From: Pseudohongiella sp.
Lineage (GTDB): Bacteria > Pseudomonadota > Gammaproteobacteria > Pseudomonadales > Pseudohongiellaceae
Assembly: GCF_011050365.1 (NCBI RefSeq)
Contig: NZ_DRFV01000015.1
Span: 1-64,000, forward strand
DNA: 64,000 bases
Direction: 5' to 3'
Shown: positions 47,474 to 55,623 of the stretch, in pieces
Numbering within the stretch: position 1 is the first letter of the stretch
Layout: every line of letters begins with the position of its first letter
Position numbers and translations under genes: made by a program
The notes under the pieces: generated by a model
Seen by the model: only the letters and a program-made list of their open reading frames with translations
What the model was told of the DNA's origin: nothing
The model's database searches: none

Positions 47474-48142
47474 GTGTCAGGTCGCTTGATTACGGTTGAA
47501 GGCATTGAAGGCGTAGGTAAAACTACCAATATCAACTGGATATGTGAATGTCTTGCGGAACAGGGTATTCCCTTTATTCAGAGTCGGGAGCCGGGTGGCA
47601 CTGCGCTGGCCGAGGAAATCCGGCAACTGCTGCTGACACCCCGCGATGAAAAAATGTCGGATCTGACCGAACTGCTGTTGGTATTTGCGGCCCGTGCACA
47701 GCACCTGCACCAACTGATTGAGCCTGCATTGTTGCGCGGGGAATGGGTGGTCTGTGATCGCTTTACCGACGCAACCTATGCCTATCAGGGCGGTGGGCGC
47801 GGGCTTGATATGTCTCTTATCGCGGCGCTGGAGGACCTGGTACAGGACAAATTGCGCCCCGACCTGACGCTGATTCTGGATATAGAACCCGCTGTTGGCC
47901 TGGCCCGGGCACATCAGCGCGGGGCGCCGGACCGCTTTGAGCAGGAAGCCATCAGTTTTTTCACCCGGGTCAGGCAAACCTATCTGGAACGTGCCCAGGC
48001 GGCGCCCGATCGCTACCTGATCGTTGATGCCGGCAAACCCCTGGTCGATGTTCAGGCCCAGATCAGGGCAGGGTTGCACCAGTTCTGCCAGCGCAGCGTT
48101 AGCCGGGCTCAGGCAACAGCGGAGCCGCATCATGGCCTTTGA
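47474..48142 (+). CDS. tmk: Thymidylate kinase
   Basis: Phosphorylates dTMP to dTDP. The 222-residue protein has the P-loop EGIEGVGKTTN (residues 9-19), REPGGTALAEEIR, the DRFTDATYAYQGGGRG substrate-binding region and a LID with arginines. The start is GTG 47474 with AGAGGA upstream. Its last 11 bases overlap the holB start. Order mltG-tmk-holB-pilZ is conserved in gammaproteobacteria. Confidence 0.96.
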   Translation: MSGRLITVEGIEGVGKTTNINWICECLAEQGIPFIQSREPGGTALAEEIRQLLLTPRDEKMSDLTELLLVFAARAQHLHQLIEPALLRGEWVVCDRFTDATYAYQGGGRGLDMSLIAALEDLVQDKLRPDLTLILDIEPAVGLARAHQRGAPDRFEQEAISFFTRVRQTYLERAQAAPDRYLIVDAGKPLVDVQAQIRAGLHQFCQRSVSRAQATAEPHHGL

Positions 48143-49157
48143 CGCTGTTCTGCCGTGGCACATCGACGCCTGGATGCAGGTCATTGCGCAACAACGCCAC
48201 GAGCGTCTGGCACATGCCTATCTGATCAGCGGGCTGCCGGGCAGCGGCAGGTATCAGTTTGCCCGTGCGCTGGCGGCACGGATGCTGTGCACGGAACCAT
48301 TGGCAGACAACGCGGTTAAAGGTGTGCCGGACGCTGTAGCCTGTGGCCGGTGCCGGCAATGCCTGTTGTTCGATACCGGGAATCACCCGGATGTGCTGGA
48401 TATTACGCCGGAAGAGGGCAAAAGCAGCATCAAGATTGACCAGATACGCAGCATTTCACGTCTGGTTAACCAGACCAGCAACCAGACCGGTGCCATCAAG
48501 GTCATTATTATTCGACCGGCCGAAGCATTGGGCGTCGGGGCTGCCAATTCGTTGTTAAAAAATCTGGAAGAACCGCCCGGCAGAACGCTGTTTTTGTTGA
48601 TCAGTGAGCCGGGTGCGCAAATGCTGCCGACCATCCGCAGTCGCTGCCAGCCCCTGCCGTTGGCGCCGGCATCACCGGAGCAGGGAATGGCCTGGCTGTC
48701 CGAACACTCGTCGTCAGCGAGCGCTGAACTGGACGCGGCGCTGTCACTGGCGCCCGGTGCGCCGCTGCAGGCGCTGGCCTTGCTGGAAGCCGGAATCCCG
48801 GCATGGCGCAGCATTGTGCAGGAGCAGCTTGAGGATATGGCTGCGGGGCGATTGACGCCACTGGAAGTGGCGAAATACTGCCACGCCCAGCCGCCAGATT
48901 ATGCTATACAACTGATGCAGGAGTTATCGCTGCACAAAGCGCGTGAGGCGCTGCGGGCCCAACAACCCATGGCCGCCAGAGCATTTCTGGAGGTCGGGCG
49001 TGAGCTCACTCTGATTCACAGGCAACTGGAAAGTGGCGCCAACCCGAACCCGTTGATGGCGCTGGAACATATTTTCAGCCTTTGGCAAAACACCACAGGA
49101 GACAAGGATGTCACCCGTAAACCAGGGGACGTGCAGTTTATCGCCTCCCGACAATAA
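48132..49157 (+). CDS. holB: DNA polymerase III subunit delta'
   Basis: A clamp-loader subunit acting with DnaX. The 341-residue protein has a degenerate nucleotide-binding loop GLPGSGR (34-40), the zinc cysteines C53, C71, C74 and C77 (CGRCRQC), and the NSLLKNLEEPPGRTLFLLISE block of the AAA+ core, as in other HolB proteins. ATG 48132 has GGAG upstream; a longer frame to 48024 lies within tmk. The start overlaps tmk by 11 bases, and the 3' end overlaps pilZ by 50 bases. Confidence 0.92.
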   Translation: MAFDAVLPWHIDAWMQVIAQQRHERLAHAYLISGLPGSGRYQFARALAARMLCTEPLADNAVKGVPDAVACGRCRQCLLFDTGNHPDVLDITPEEGKSSIKIDQIRSISRLVNQTSNQTGAIKVIIIRPAEALGVGAANSLLKNLEEPPGRTLFLLISEPGAQMLPTIRSRCQPLPLAPASPEQGMAWLSEHSSSASAELDAALSLAPGAPLQALALLEAGIPAWRSIVQEQLEDMAAGRLTPLEVAKYCHAQPPDYAIQLMQELSLHKAREALRAQQPMAARAFLEVGRELTLIHRQLESGANPNPLMALEHIFSLWQNTTGDKDVTRKPGDVQFIASRQ

Positions 49158-49494
49158 CCAGAACACACAGGTCAGTCCCCTGCTGATATCCGTCAGCATA
49201 CGGGATCCGCGTGTATTGCAGCGCTGCTTTCTGCCATTCCTCAAACGGGGTGGGCTGTTTGTCCCCGGGGCTCGCCGGTATGCGTTGCGCCAGCGGCTGT
49301 TTTTGCTGGTAACGCTGCCAGCATTGCCGGGCACCGCCGGTCAGCGCACAACCCATGCCCTGAATGCCACTGTGGCCTGGCTGACCCCGGCGCAGGCACA
49401 GGGTGGCAATGGCATGGGCGTCGGCTTGCACTTTGATGCCGACGGGTCGGATATCAGACGATCTATAGAATCGTTGCTGACAGCTCTGTTATGA
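49108..49494 (+). CDS. pilZ: PilZ-domain protein (type IV pilus PilZ type)
   Basis: A 128-residue protein with the PilZ core LISVSIRDPRVLQRCFLPFLKRGGLFVPG and a C-terminal ATVAWLTPAQAQGGNGMGVGLHF. The PilZ protein next to holB is required for type IV pili in Pseudomonas, and many members of this branch do not bind c-di-GMP because they lack the RxxxR motif; I see no clear RxxxR here. The ATG at 49108 has CAGGAG upstream and overlaps holB by 50 bases, which points to coupled translation. No pilus genes are in the window. Confidence 0.85.
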   Translation: MSPVNQGTCSLSPPDNNQNTQVSPLLISVSIRDPRVLQRCFLPFLKRGGLFVPGARRYALRQRLFLLVTLPALPGTAGQRTTHALNATVAWLTPAQAQGGNGMGVGLHFDADGSDIRRSIESLLTALL

Positions 49495-49495
49495 T
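49487..49495 (+). promoter_or_regulatory. Extended -10 promoter candidate of the DUF411 gene
   Basis: TGTTATGAT (49487-49495) is an extended -10 (TGn plus TATGAT, 5 of 6) overlapping the pilZ stop codon. The predicted start near 49502 leaves a ~24-nt leader with GGAGG (49513-49517) eight bases before the start codon. Confidence 0.55.
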
Positions 49496-49525
49496 CACAA
49501 AAGGTTTATTTCGGAGGCAGTCTTC

Positions 49526-50092
49526 ATGCAGTTTATCAGTCAAAGTATGCAACACCGTCGCGGCAGCCAACCTGCTTTTGCCAGACTTCTGCTCCGGGTG
49601 TCGGCATTCACCGCGTTGTGTCTTTCCCTGCTGGCCTGCGGTCCGCAATCAGAGCAAACTGCGTCAGCTGCTGCGGTCGCAGAAACTGCCGTGCTGGATG
49701 TCTATAAGAGTCCGACCTGCGGCTGTTGTGGCATGTGGATAGAACACGCTGAAGAGCGCGGATTTCAGGTGGTTGCCCACGATCTAGATAATGATGCACT
49801 GACCCGGGAAAAACTGCAGCGCGGTGTCACACTGCGATATCAGTCGTGTCACACAGCAGTGGCACAGGATGGCAGTGTGTTTGAGGGTCATATTCCGGCG
49901 CATCTGATTCACCGGTACCTGGCTGACAAACCGGCAGATGCGATAGGTCTGGCGGTGCCGGGCATGCCCATTGGCAGCCCGGGTATGGAAGTGGGCGAGC
50001 GCTTTGATGCCTACGACGTCTACTTGCTGAAAACCGATGGCAGCACGGAATTGTATACCCGGGTCACCGATCAGCAGTCCCAGTATCAGTGA
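49526..50092 (+). CDS. DUF411 metal-binding lipoprotein
   Basis: A 188-residue exported protein with a lipobox (LSLLAC, lipidated C38). The DUF411 domain follows from about residue 55, with the cysteine motif SPTCGCCGMW (C65, C67, C68) and a second cysteine in YQSCHT (C108), the arrangement seen in DUF411 proteins often encoded near copper-resistance genes. The likely role is periplasmic metal, probably copper, binding, but no enzymatic activity is established. GGAGG precedes the ATG. It stands alone after pilZ. A copper-oxidase locus lies ~6 kb downstream. Confidence 0.82.
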   Translation: MQFISQSMQHRRGSQPAFARLLLRVSAFTALCLSLLACGPQSEQTASAAAVAETAVLDVYKSPTCGCCGMWIEHAEERGFQVVAHDLDNDALTREKLQRGVTLRYQSCHTAVAQDGSVFEGHIPAHLIHRYLADKPADAIGLAVPGMPIGSPGMEVGERFDAYDVYLLKTDGSTELYTRVTDQQSQYQ

Positions 50093-50124
50093 CAGGTTGG
50101 CAATAATAGAGCAGTGCTAATAAA

Positions 50125-51288
50125 TTACAGCGGCGCCTGGTCCTGTAGCTTCAATGTCACCAACTCGGCCAGTGCCAGGCTGGCCGTCAGCCCCGGTGAT
50201 TCAATACCAAATAATTGAATCAGTCCGGGGCATCCATGAACATACTCATCCTGAATCATGAAATCTGCATAAGCGGAGCCCAGACGCGGCCGTATGCCGG
50301 CATAGGCGGTCTGCAAACGGGTTTCATCAAGTGCCGGATAATAGGTTCTGATTGCCTCGGCAAAAGTCGCCCGACGTGACTCATCGACGCGATAATCGAC
50401 GCTGCTGACCGGTTCGATATCCGGGCCGAAACGGCACTGACCTGCCATATCCAGCGTCGCGTGAATACCCAGCCCGCGGTGTCGGCTATCCGGCACCGGG
50501 TAGATCAGGTGGCGAAACGGCGAGCGACCGGACAACGCGAAGTAATGCCCCTTGACCAGATGCAAAGCCGGTATCAGGCTCTGATCGATGCCGCCTATTG
50601 AGGCGGCAACCTGGTTGGCTGATAAGCCGGCACAATTGATCAGCATGCGGCTACGCAGGCGGAAAGGTGCCTCCTCTCCCGTGGCTTCGACGTCAACGTC
50701 AAAAATCCCGGGGCCCTGGCAGTCGGCCCGCAGCAAACGGCTGTTGGTAGCGACCAGAGCGCCATTGAGTTCGGCCTCATGTTGCAGACGATGCATCAGT
50801 GCATGGCTGTCAATGATGCCGGTATCCGGTGACCATAGCGCTGCACTGGCCTGCAGGTGCGGCTCCAGCCGCGTCATGTCCTGATGTGACATTGGCGTCA
50901 GTGATTCCACGCCGCATGCCTGCGCGGAAGTTTGCAGCTGGTCCAGCGCCGCCTCTTCGCCTGGCTGGGCCACAATCAGTTTGCCAATGCGCTGATGCGG
51001 GATATCGTGCCTGGCACAGTAGTCGTAGAGCAGGGCATTGCCCCGGACACAGAGTCGTGCTTTCAGACTGCCCGGCGGGTAGTAAAGTCCGGCGTGAATG
51101 ACCTCACTATTGCGGCTGCTGGTTTCCTGGCCGGTGCCGGCATTCTGTTCCAGTACCAGCACAGAGGCTTTGGGCCAGTGCGCCGACAGGTGGCGGGCCA
51201 GCGCCAGGCCCATAATGCCGGCGCCGACGATGCAGATATCAAACGGTTGTCGGACGACAGAGTTAATAAGCGGCTGCACCCCCGTCAT
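50125..51288 (-). CDS. FAD-dependent oxidoreductase, L-2-hydroxyglutarate oxidase-like
   Basis: A 387-residue flavoprotein of the DAO/LhgO family. The FAD-binding motif is CIVGAGIMGLALARHL near residues 18-33, followed by SSRNSEVIHAGLYYPPGSLKA, the block characteristic of LhgO-type enzymes, and a C-terminal GIESPGLTASLALAELV. LhgO oxidises L-2-hydroxyglutarate to 2-oxoglutarate, which would feed the TCA cycle, but glycerol-3-phosphate-type substrates cannot be excluded. Start ATG 51288 overlaps the ggt 3' end by 26 bases; GTG 51279 is an alternative. The longer frame to 51495 runs through ggt and is not used. Confidence 0.83.
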   Translation of the reverse strand: MTGVQPLINSVVRQPFDICIVGAGIMGLALARHLSAHWPKASVLVLEQNAGTGQETSSRNSEVIHAGLYYPPGSLKARLCVRGNALLYDYCARHDIPHQRIGKLIVAQPGEEAALDQLQTSAQACGVESLTPMSHQDMTRLEPHLQASAALWSPDTGIIDSHALMHRLQHEAELNGALVATNSRLLRADCQGPGIFDVDVEATGEEAPFRLRSRMLINCAGLSANQVAASIGGIDQSLIPALHLVKGHYFALSGRSPFRHLIYPVPDSRHRGLGIHATLDMAGQCRFGPDIEPVSSVDYRVDESRRATFAEAIRTYYPALDETRLQTAYAGIRPRLGSAYADFMIQDEYVHGCPGLIQLFGIESPGLTASLALAELVTLKLQDQAPL

Positions 51289-52948
51289 TACGTGGGTCGG
51301 AAGTGGCGTGCATGACGCCATCGCGAACCAGAATCGAGTTGGCGTCACCGATACCGTAACCACCGGGCCGCATTTCTGTATGGCCCATACGTTCCAGCGT
51401 CTCCAGTGCCCCTTCGACAAAGGCATCGGGTTCATAGCGGACAATGTCCGGCTGCCACTGATGGTGGATGCGCGGAGCGGCGACGGCCTGGTCAATGTTC
51501 ATGCCGTGGTCCAGTGTATTCAGAATCACCTGAAAGACGGTATTGATAATGGTGGAGCCGCCCGGTGAACCGGTGACCAGTACCGTTTCCCCGTCACGTG
51601 TGACAATGGTCGGCGTCATGGAGCTGAGCATGCGTTTGCCCGCTTCAATCTTGTTGGCCTCATCGCCCAGCAAACCATAGGCGTTGGGTGCGCCCGGTTT
51701 GGCGGAAAAGTCATCCATTTCGTTGTTCAGCAGGAATCCCGCGCCGGGGACCACAATACGATTGCCATAACCCAGATTGAGTGTGGTGGTCACCGACACG
51801 GCAATACCATCTTTGTCCATGACGGAGTAGTGTGTGGTTTCGGTGCTTTCCGCTGGCCAGGTGCCGGCACCGATATCTTCACTGTCAGAGGCCTGCTCCG
51901 GATTGAAGTCACTGAAACGTTCACGGGCATAGTCCTTGTCTGTCAGCATGGCCAGTGGCACCGGATAAAAGTCCGGATCGCCCATGTGTTCGGCACGATC
52001 CGCGTAGGCGCGGCGCTGAGCTTCCACCATCAGATGAATGGTGTTGGCAGTACCCCAGCCCAGAGCTTCCAGGTCATAAGGTTCCAGCATATTCAGCATT
52101 TGCACGACCAGAGCACCACCGGAGGAGGGTGGCGGCATGGACCAGATATCGTAGCCGCGATAACTGCCGCTGATCGCTTCCCGCCATTTTACGTCGTACG
52201 CTTGCAGGTCTTCGTGCGTGATCATGCCGCCCAGACGGCGCATTTCCGCCACCAGCAGATCAGCCGTTCTGCCCCGGTAAAAACCGTCTTTGCCTTGTTC
52301 GGAAATTCGCTTCAGCGATTCCGCCAGGTCGCTCTGGACCCAGATGTCGCCGGCTTGCCAGGGTTGGCCGTTGTTGGTGAAGATGGCAGTGGAGGCGGGG
52401 TAGCCGCTCATGCTGTCGGCGACACGGGCAAAATCACCGGCCATGTCGGGTGTCAGTGGGAACCCCTGTTCCGCCAGCCTGATGGCGGGTGCCATCACTG
52501 CCTGACGGCTCATGGAGCCGTAGCGCTGCAGCGCGTCGAGCATGCCCGCCACACTGCCGGGAACGCCGGCTGCCTGAGCACTGTAGAGTGACTTGCGGCG
52601 ATCGACATCGCCTGTCGCATCAAGGAACATGTCAGGAAATGCAGCACCGGGCGCTTTTTCACGGTGGTCCTGGGTCACCACCGTGCCATCATCCAGTTTG
52701 ATAACCATGAAACCACCGCCGCCGATATTGCCGGCAGACGGATGCGTGACTGCGAGCGCAAAACCAACTGCGACGGCGGCATCAATGGCGTTACCGCCTT
52801 GTTGCAGAATTTCCACGCCCACATCCGAGGCGAGCTGGGAGCGCGATGTCACCACGCCATTACTGCCCGATACGGTGTTGGCGAATGACAGAGGGGAAAA
52901 AACGAGAGTCAGAACGAGCAAACAGGTAAGATAAGAGCGGTTCAGCAT
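51263..52948 (-). CDS. ggt: Gamma-glutamyltransferase
   Basis: Periplasmic enzyme that hydrolyses glutathione or transfers its gamma-glutamyl group. The 561-residue precursor has a signal peptide (MLNRSYLTCLLVLTLVFSPL, cleavage near SFA/NT). The autocatalytic processing site is in ESTETTHYSVMD, where Thr370 would become the N-terminal nucleophile of the small subunit, and the glycine-rich GSPGGSTIINTVFQV segment is present. AGAGG precedes the ATG. It is divergent from gor, so glutathione breakdown and recycling lie back to back. Confidence 0.95.
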   Translation of the reverse strand: MLNRSYLTCLLVLTLVFSPLSFANTVSGSNGVVTSRSQLASDVGVEILQQGGNAIDAAVAVGFALAVTHPSAGNIGGGGFMVIKLDDGTVVTQDHREKAPGAAFPDMFLDATGDVDRRKSLYSAQAAGVPGSVAGMLDALQRYGSMSRQAVMAPAIRLAEQGFPLTPDMAGDFARVADSMSGYPASTAIFTNNGQPWQAGDIWVQSDLAESLKRISEQGKDGFYRGRTADLLVAEMRRLGGMITHEDLQAYDVKWREAISGSYRGYDIWSMPPPSSGGALVVQMLNMLEPYDLEALGWGTANTIHLMVEAQRRAYADRAEHMGDPDFYPVPLAMLTDKDYARERFSDFNPEQASDSEDIGAGTWPAESTETTHYSVMDKDGIAVSVTTTLNLGYGNRIVVPGAGFLLNNEMDDFSAKPGAPNAYGLLGDEANKIEAGKRMLSSMTPTIVTRDGETVLVTGSPGGSTIINTVFQVILNTLDHGMNIDQAVAAPRIHHQWQPDIVRYEPDAFVEGALETLERMGHTEMRPGGYGIGDANSILVRDGVMHATSDPRNDGGAAAY

Positions 52949-53016
52949 GTACGATGCCTCTGATAAAGGTCAGATTTATATTCATTGAATCTGTTGTTCA
53001 TCCTATCATAAAGCGT

Positions 53017-53045
53017 TTGTCAGCAGTCATAGCCAACGTTATGAT
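53017..53045 (+). promoter_or_regulatory. Promoter of gor
   Basis: TTGTCA (53017-53022), 17 bp, TATGAT (53040-53045), each 5 of 6 to consensus. The gor start is 43 bp further on. It lies in the 140-bp gap shared with the divergent ggt. No OxyR-like site was recognised. Confidence 0.7.
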
Positions 53046-53088
53046 CATTGGCATTTTTTTGGAAAAAAGCGGAGAAGCACGGTAGCTT

Positions 53089-54444
53089 ATGTCGACTTAC
53101 GAATACGATTTTTTTGTTATTGGCGCCGGTTCCGGCGGCGTGCGTGCCGCCCGCACGGCGGCTGCGCTGGGAGCCCGCACGGGCATCGCGGAAGCGCGTT
53201 TCTTTGGTGGCACCTGTGTCAATGTCGGGTGCATACCGAAAAAGCTTTACACCTACGCTGCCCACACTCGCCATGATATCGCAGACAGTGCTGCCTACGG
53301 CTGGCATACGCAGACCCCGCCGGTATTTGAGTGGTCGTTGCTAAAACAAAACAAAGACAAGGAAATCAAAAGGCTGAACGGTATTTATAAAAACCTGCTG
53401 AGTGCTGCCAATGTCGATATTCATGAAGGCCATGCACGAATTTCGGGTGCCAATCGTGTCACTGTCGGTGATCGGGAAATCACAGCAAAACATATACTGG
53501 TAGCCGTCGGCGGGCAGTCCTTCATGCCGCCGGTGCCGGGCATTGAGCACGCCATGGACTCTGACGATTTCTTTGAACTCACCAGTCAGCCGGCAACGGT
53601 GCTGATTGTTGGCGGGGGTTATATTGCGACCGAGCTTGCCGGGGTGTTCTCGGGACTGGGAACAGAAGTGACGCTGGCTTATCGTGGTGATTCGCTGCTC
53701 AACGGCTTTGATGAGGATATACGTACTTTTTTCACCGACGCCATTAAAAGCTACACACATCTTAAACTGAATTCAGACATTGAGCGTATAGACACATTGG
53801 GTGATCAAAAGCAGGTGCTGTTTGCTGATGGCAGCAAGCAAACGTTTGACGCTGTGCTGTATGCTACCGGCCGTGTACCGGCGACGGCGAATCTGGGGCT
53901 GGCTGACCATGATGTGAGGCTGTCCGATGTCGGCGCCATTATTGTCGACGGGAACTTTGAAACCAGCATGCCCGGCGTATATGCGGTGGGTGATGTGATC
54001 GATCGGGTGACGCTGACGCCGGTGGCACTGGCGGAAGGACAGGCACTGGCGAGGCGCCTGTTTGGCGGGCCGGAGCAGCGCGTGTCCTACGATCTGGTTC
54101 CGGCAGCGGTGTTCAGTGACCCACAGATTGCAACAGTGGGGATGACGGAAGCCGAAGCCCGCAGTTGTCATCAGCACATCGAGGTTTATCGTAGCCGGTT
54201 CCGTCCCCTGAAACACACGCTTACCGGACGCGAATCATTCAGCCTGATGAAAATGCTGGTGGACAAGGAAACGGATCGTGTAGTCGGCATGCACATGGCA
54301 GGGGATGATGCCGCTGAAATCATGCAGGGTATGGCAGTGGCGATGCAGGTTGGTGCCACCAAGGCCCAGTTTGATTTGACGATCGGCATACATCCGACGG
54401 CGGCGGAAGAATTCGTCACCATGCGGACACCGGTTGATGACTGA
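53089..54444 (+). CDS. gor: Glutathione-disulfide reductase
   Basis: NADPH-dependent flavoenzyme that regenerates glutathione. The 451-residue protein (450 in E. coli) has the FAD motif VIGAGSGGVRAARTAA, the redox disulfide GGTCVNVGCIPKKLYTYA (C43, C48) characteristic of glutathione reductase, the NADPH-binding VGGGYIATELAGVF, and the C-terminal catalytic GIHPTAAEEFVTMR. The ATG at 53089 has a rather distant GGAG. It is divergent from ggt. Confidence 0.95.
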   Translation: MSTYEYDFFVIGAGSGGVRAARTAAALGARTGIAEARFFGGTCVNVGCIPKKLYTYAAHTRHDIADSAAYGWHTQTPPVFEWSLLKQNKDKEIKRLNGIYKNLLSAANVDIHEGHARISGANRVTVGDREITAKHILVAVGGQSFMPPVPGIEHAMDSDDFFELTSQPATVLIVGGGYIATELAGVFSGLGTEVTLAYRGDSLLNGFDEDIRTFFTDAIKSYTHLKLNSDIERIDTLGDQKQVLFADGSKQTFDAVLYATGRVPATANLGLADHDVRLSDVGAIIVDGNFETSMPGVYAVGDVIDRVTLTPVALAEGQALARRLFGGPEQRVSYDLVPAAVFSDPQIATVGMTEAEARSCHQHIEVYRSRFRPLKHTLTGRESFSLMKMLVDKETDRVVGMHMAGDDAAEIMQGMAVAMQVGATKAQFDLTIGIHPTAAEEFVTMRTPVDD

Positions 54445-54502
54445 AACATCATAAACGGGTCCGCTGTCGGCGTGGCTCAATTTATAATAAAGATGAAACT
54501 CT

Positions 54503-55582
54503 ATGTCAGTAAAACAATCAAGGTCAGCCAGAAAATCATCGATTTTTAATGCGCAGGCGCGTGATCTTGAGTTCTACACTCGGGTCATGATTGCGGTCTC
54601 TGCCTGCGGCATCAGTTTCGGTTTGCCGTTTGCACTTTATCATCTGTTCTGGGGCAGTCTGGTGATTTCCGGCATCCTGTTGCCGGTTGTTGTGCTGCAG
54701 ATTTTTGCGCTGGTCTCACTGATCAGGCGTGGCTTTAATGCGTTTGCCGCCTGGTCCATTGCCATTGTGCAAACCGGCGCCAACATATTTTTCATCATGG
54801 AAGTCGGCATGATGGCCAGTTACTGGTTATATGCCAGCGGCGTTGCCAATTACTACATTTTGGATCGTCGTCCGGCCGTGCTGGTCAATGCACTGGCCTG
54901 TCTGGCCGCAGTGGTCCTGGCGTTCGACGATCCGACCTATATTGTGCGCTATTGTGCGGCATTCGCCATGATCAACATTTTCCTGTACACCTTCTCGGTG
55001 CAACTGGAAAAGAAAAATAACGAGCTCGATTTGATGCTTACCATCGATCCGCTGACCCGGGTCGGCAACCGCACCGCCATGGATGAAACGCTGTTACATG
55101 TGAAAAACCTTTTTGAGCGTTATGCCACGCCGGCGACCGTTATCATGATCGACCTTGATAATTTCAAACGCATCAACGACACCCTGGGCCATTCTGAAGG
55201 TGATAAAGTTCTGTGCCGGGTAGCAGAGCAGGTGCAGGCGCGATTGCGACCGACCGACACGCTGTACCGGTATGGCGGCGAAGAATTTATCGTGGTGGCT
55301 GAAAACACGTCACTGAGTCAGGCGTCCTTTCTGGCCGAAGGCATACGTCAACGTATTGCCAGTCACGCAGGGGACCAGCCGCAGGCGGAAGCTGATCTGA
55401 CGGTCTCGATTGGCGTTGCGCAGCTGCGCGCTGATGAAAGCACCAATAGCATGGTGGACCGGGCAGACAAGGCGCTGTACAAAGCCAAGTCCATGGGCCG
55501 CAATTGGGTGTGCTTTGATGGTGACCATGAAGGCGAACAACAACAGGCGGCTGACGGCAACGACAAGCGTGCAGCGGTTTAG
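54503..55582 (+). CDS. Membrane diguanylate cyclase
   Basis: A 359-residue protein that should make c-di-GMP. The N-terminal half has five to six membrane helices between about residues 27 and 165, forming a sensor region I do not recognise. The C-terminal GGDEF domain (from ~175) has DPLTRVGNR, the metal aspartate in MIDLDNFKRIND, and the active-site GGEEF (258-262). An inhibitory I-site RPTD (249-252) lies exactly five residues before it. Activity is therefore expected, with product inhibition. It lies 58 bp after gor, and a TATAAT at 54483 is near its start. Confidence 0.9.
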   Translation: MSVKQSRSARKSSIFNAQARDLEFYTRVMIAVSACGISFGLPFALYHLFWGSLVISGILLPVVVLQIFALVSLIRRGFNAFAAWSIAIVQTGANIFFIMEVGMMASYWLYASGVANYYILDRRPAVLVNALACLAAVVLAFDDPTYIVRYCAAFAMINIFLYTFSVQLEKKNNELDLMLTIDPLTRVGNRTAMDETLLHVKNLFERYATPATVIMIDLDNFKRINDTLGHSEGDKVLCRVAEQVQARLRPTDTLYRYGGEEFIVVAENTSLSQASFLAEGIRQRIASHAGDQPQAEADLTVSIGVAQLRADESTNSMVDRADKALYKAKSMGRNWVCFDGDHEGEQQQAADGNDKRAAV

Positions 55583-55623
55583 CCGCGATCACCACCGTGT
55601 CCGGGGTAATCGCGACCCCGTGA

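Noticed and set aside
51289-51495. N-terminal extension of the FAD-dependent oxidoreductase
   Set aside because: These codons run through the 3' end of ggt, and the FAD-binding motif begins after ATG 51288, as expected for the family.
54483-54488. TATAAT before the diguanylate cyclase as a promoter
   Set aside because: No acceptable -35 or TGn element accompanies it, and it would place the transcript start only a few bases from the start codon without a clear reason.
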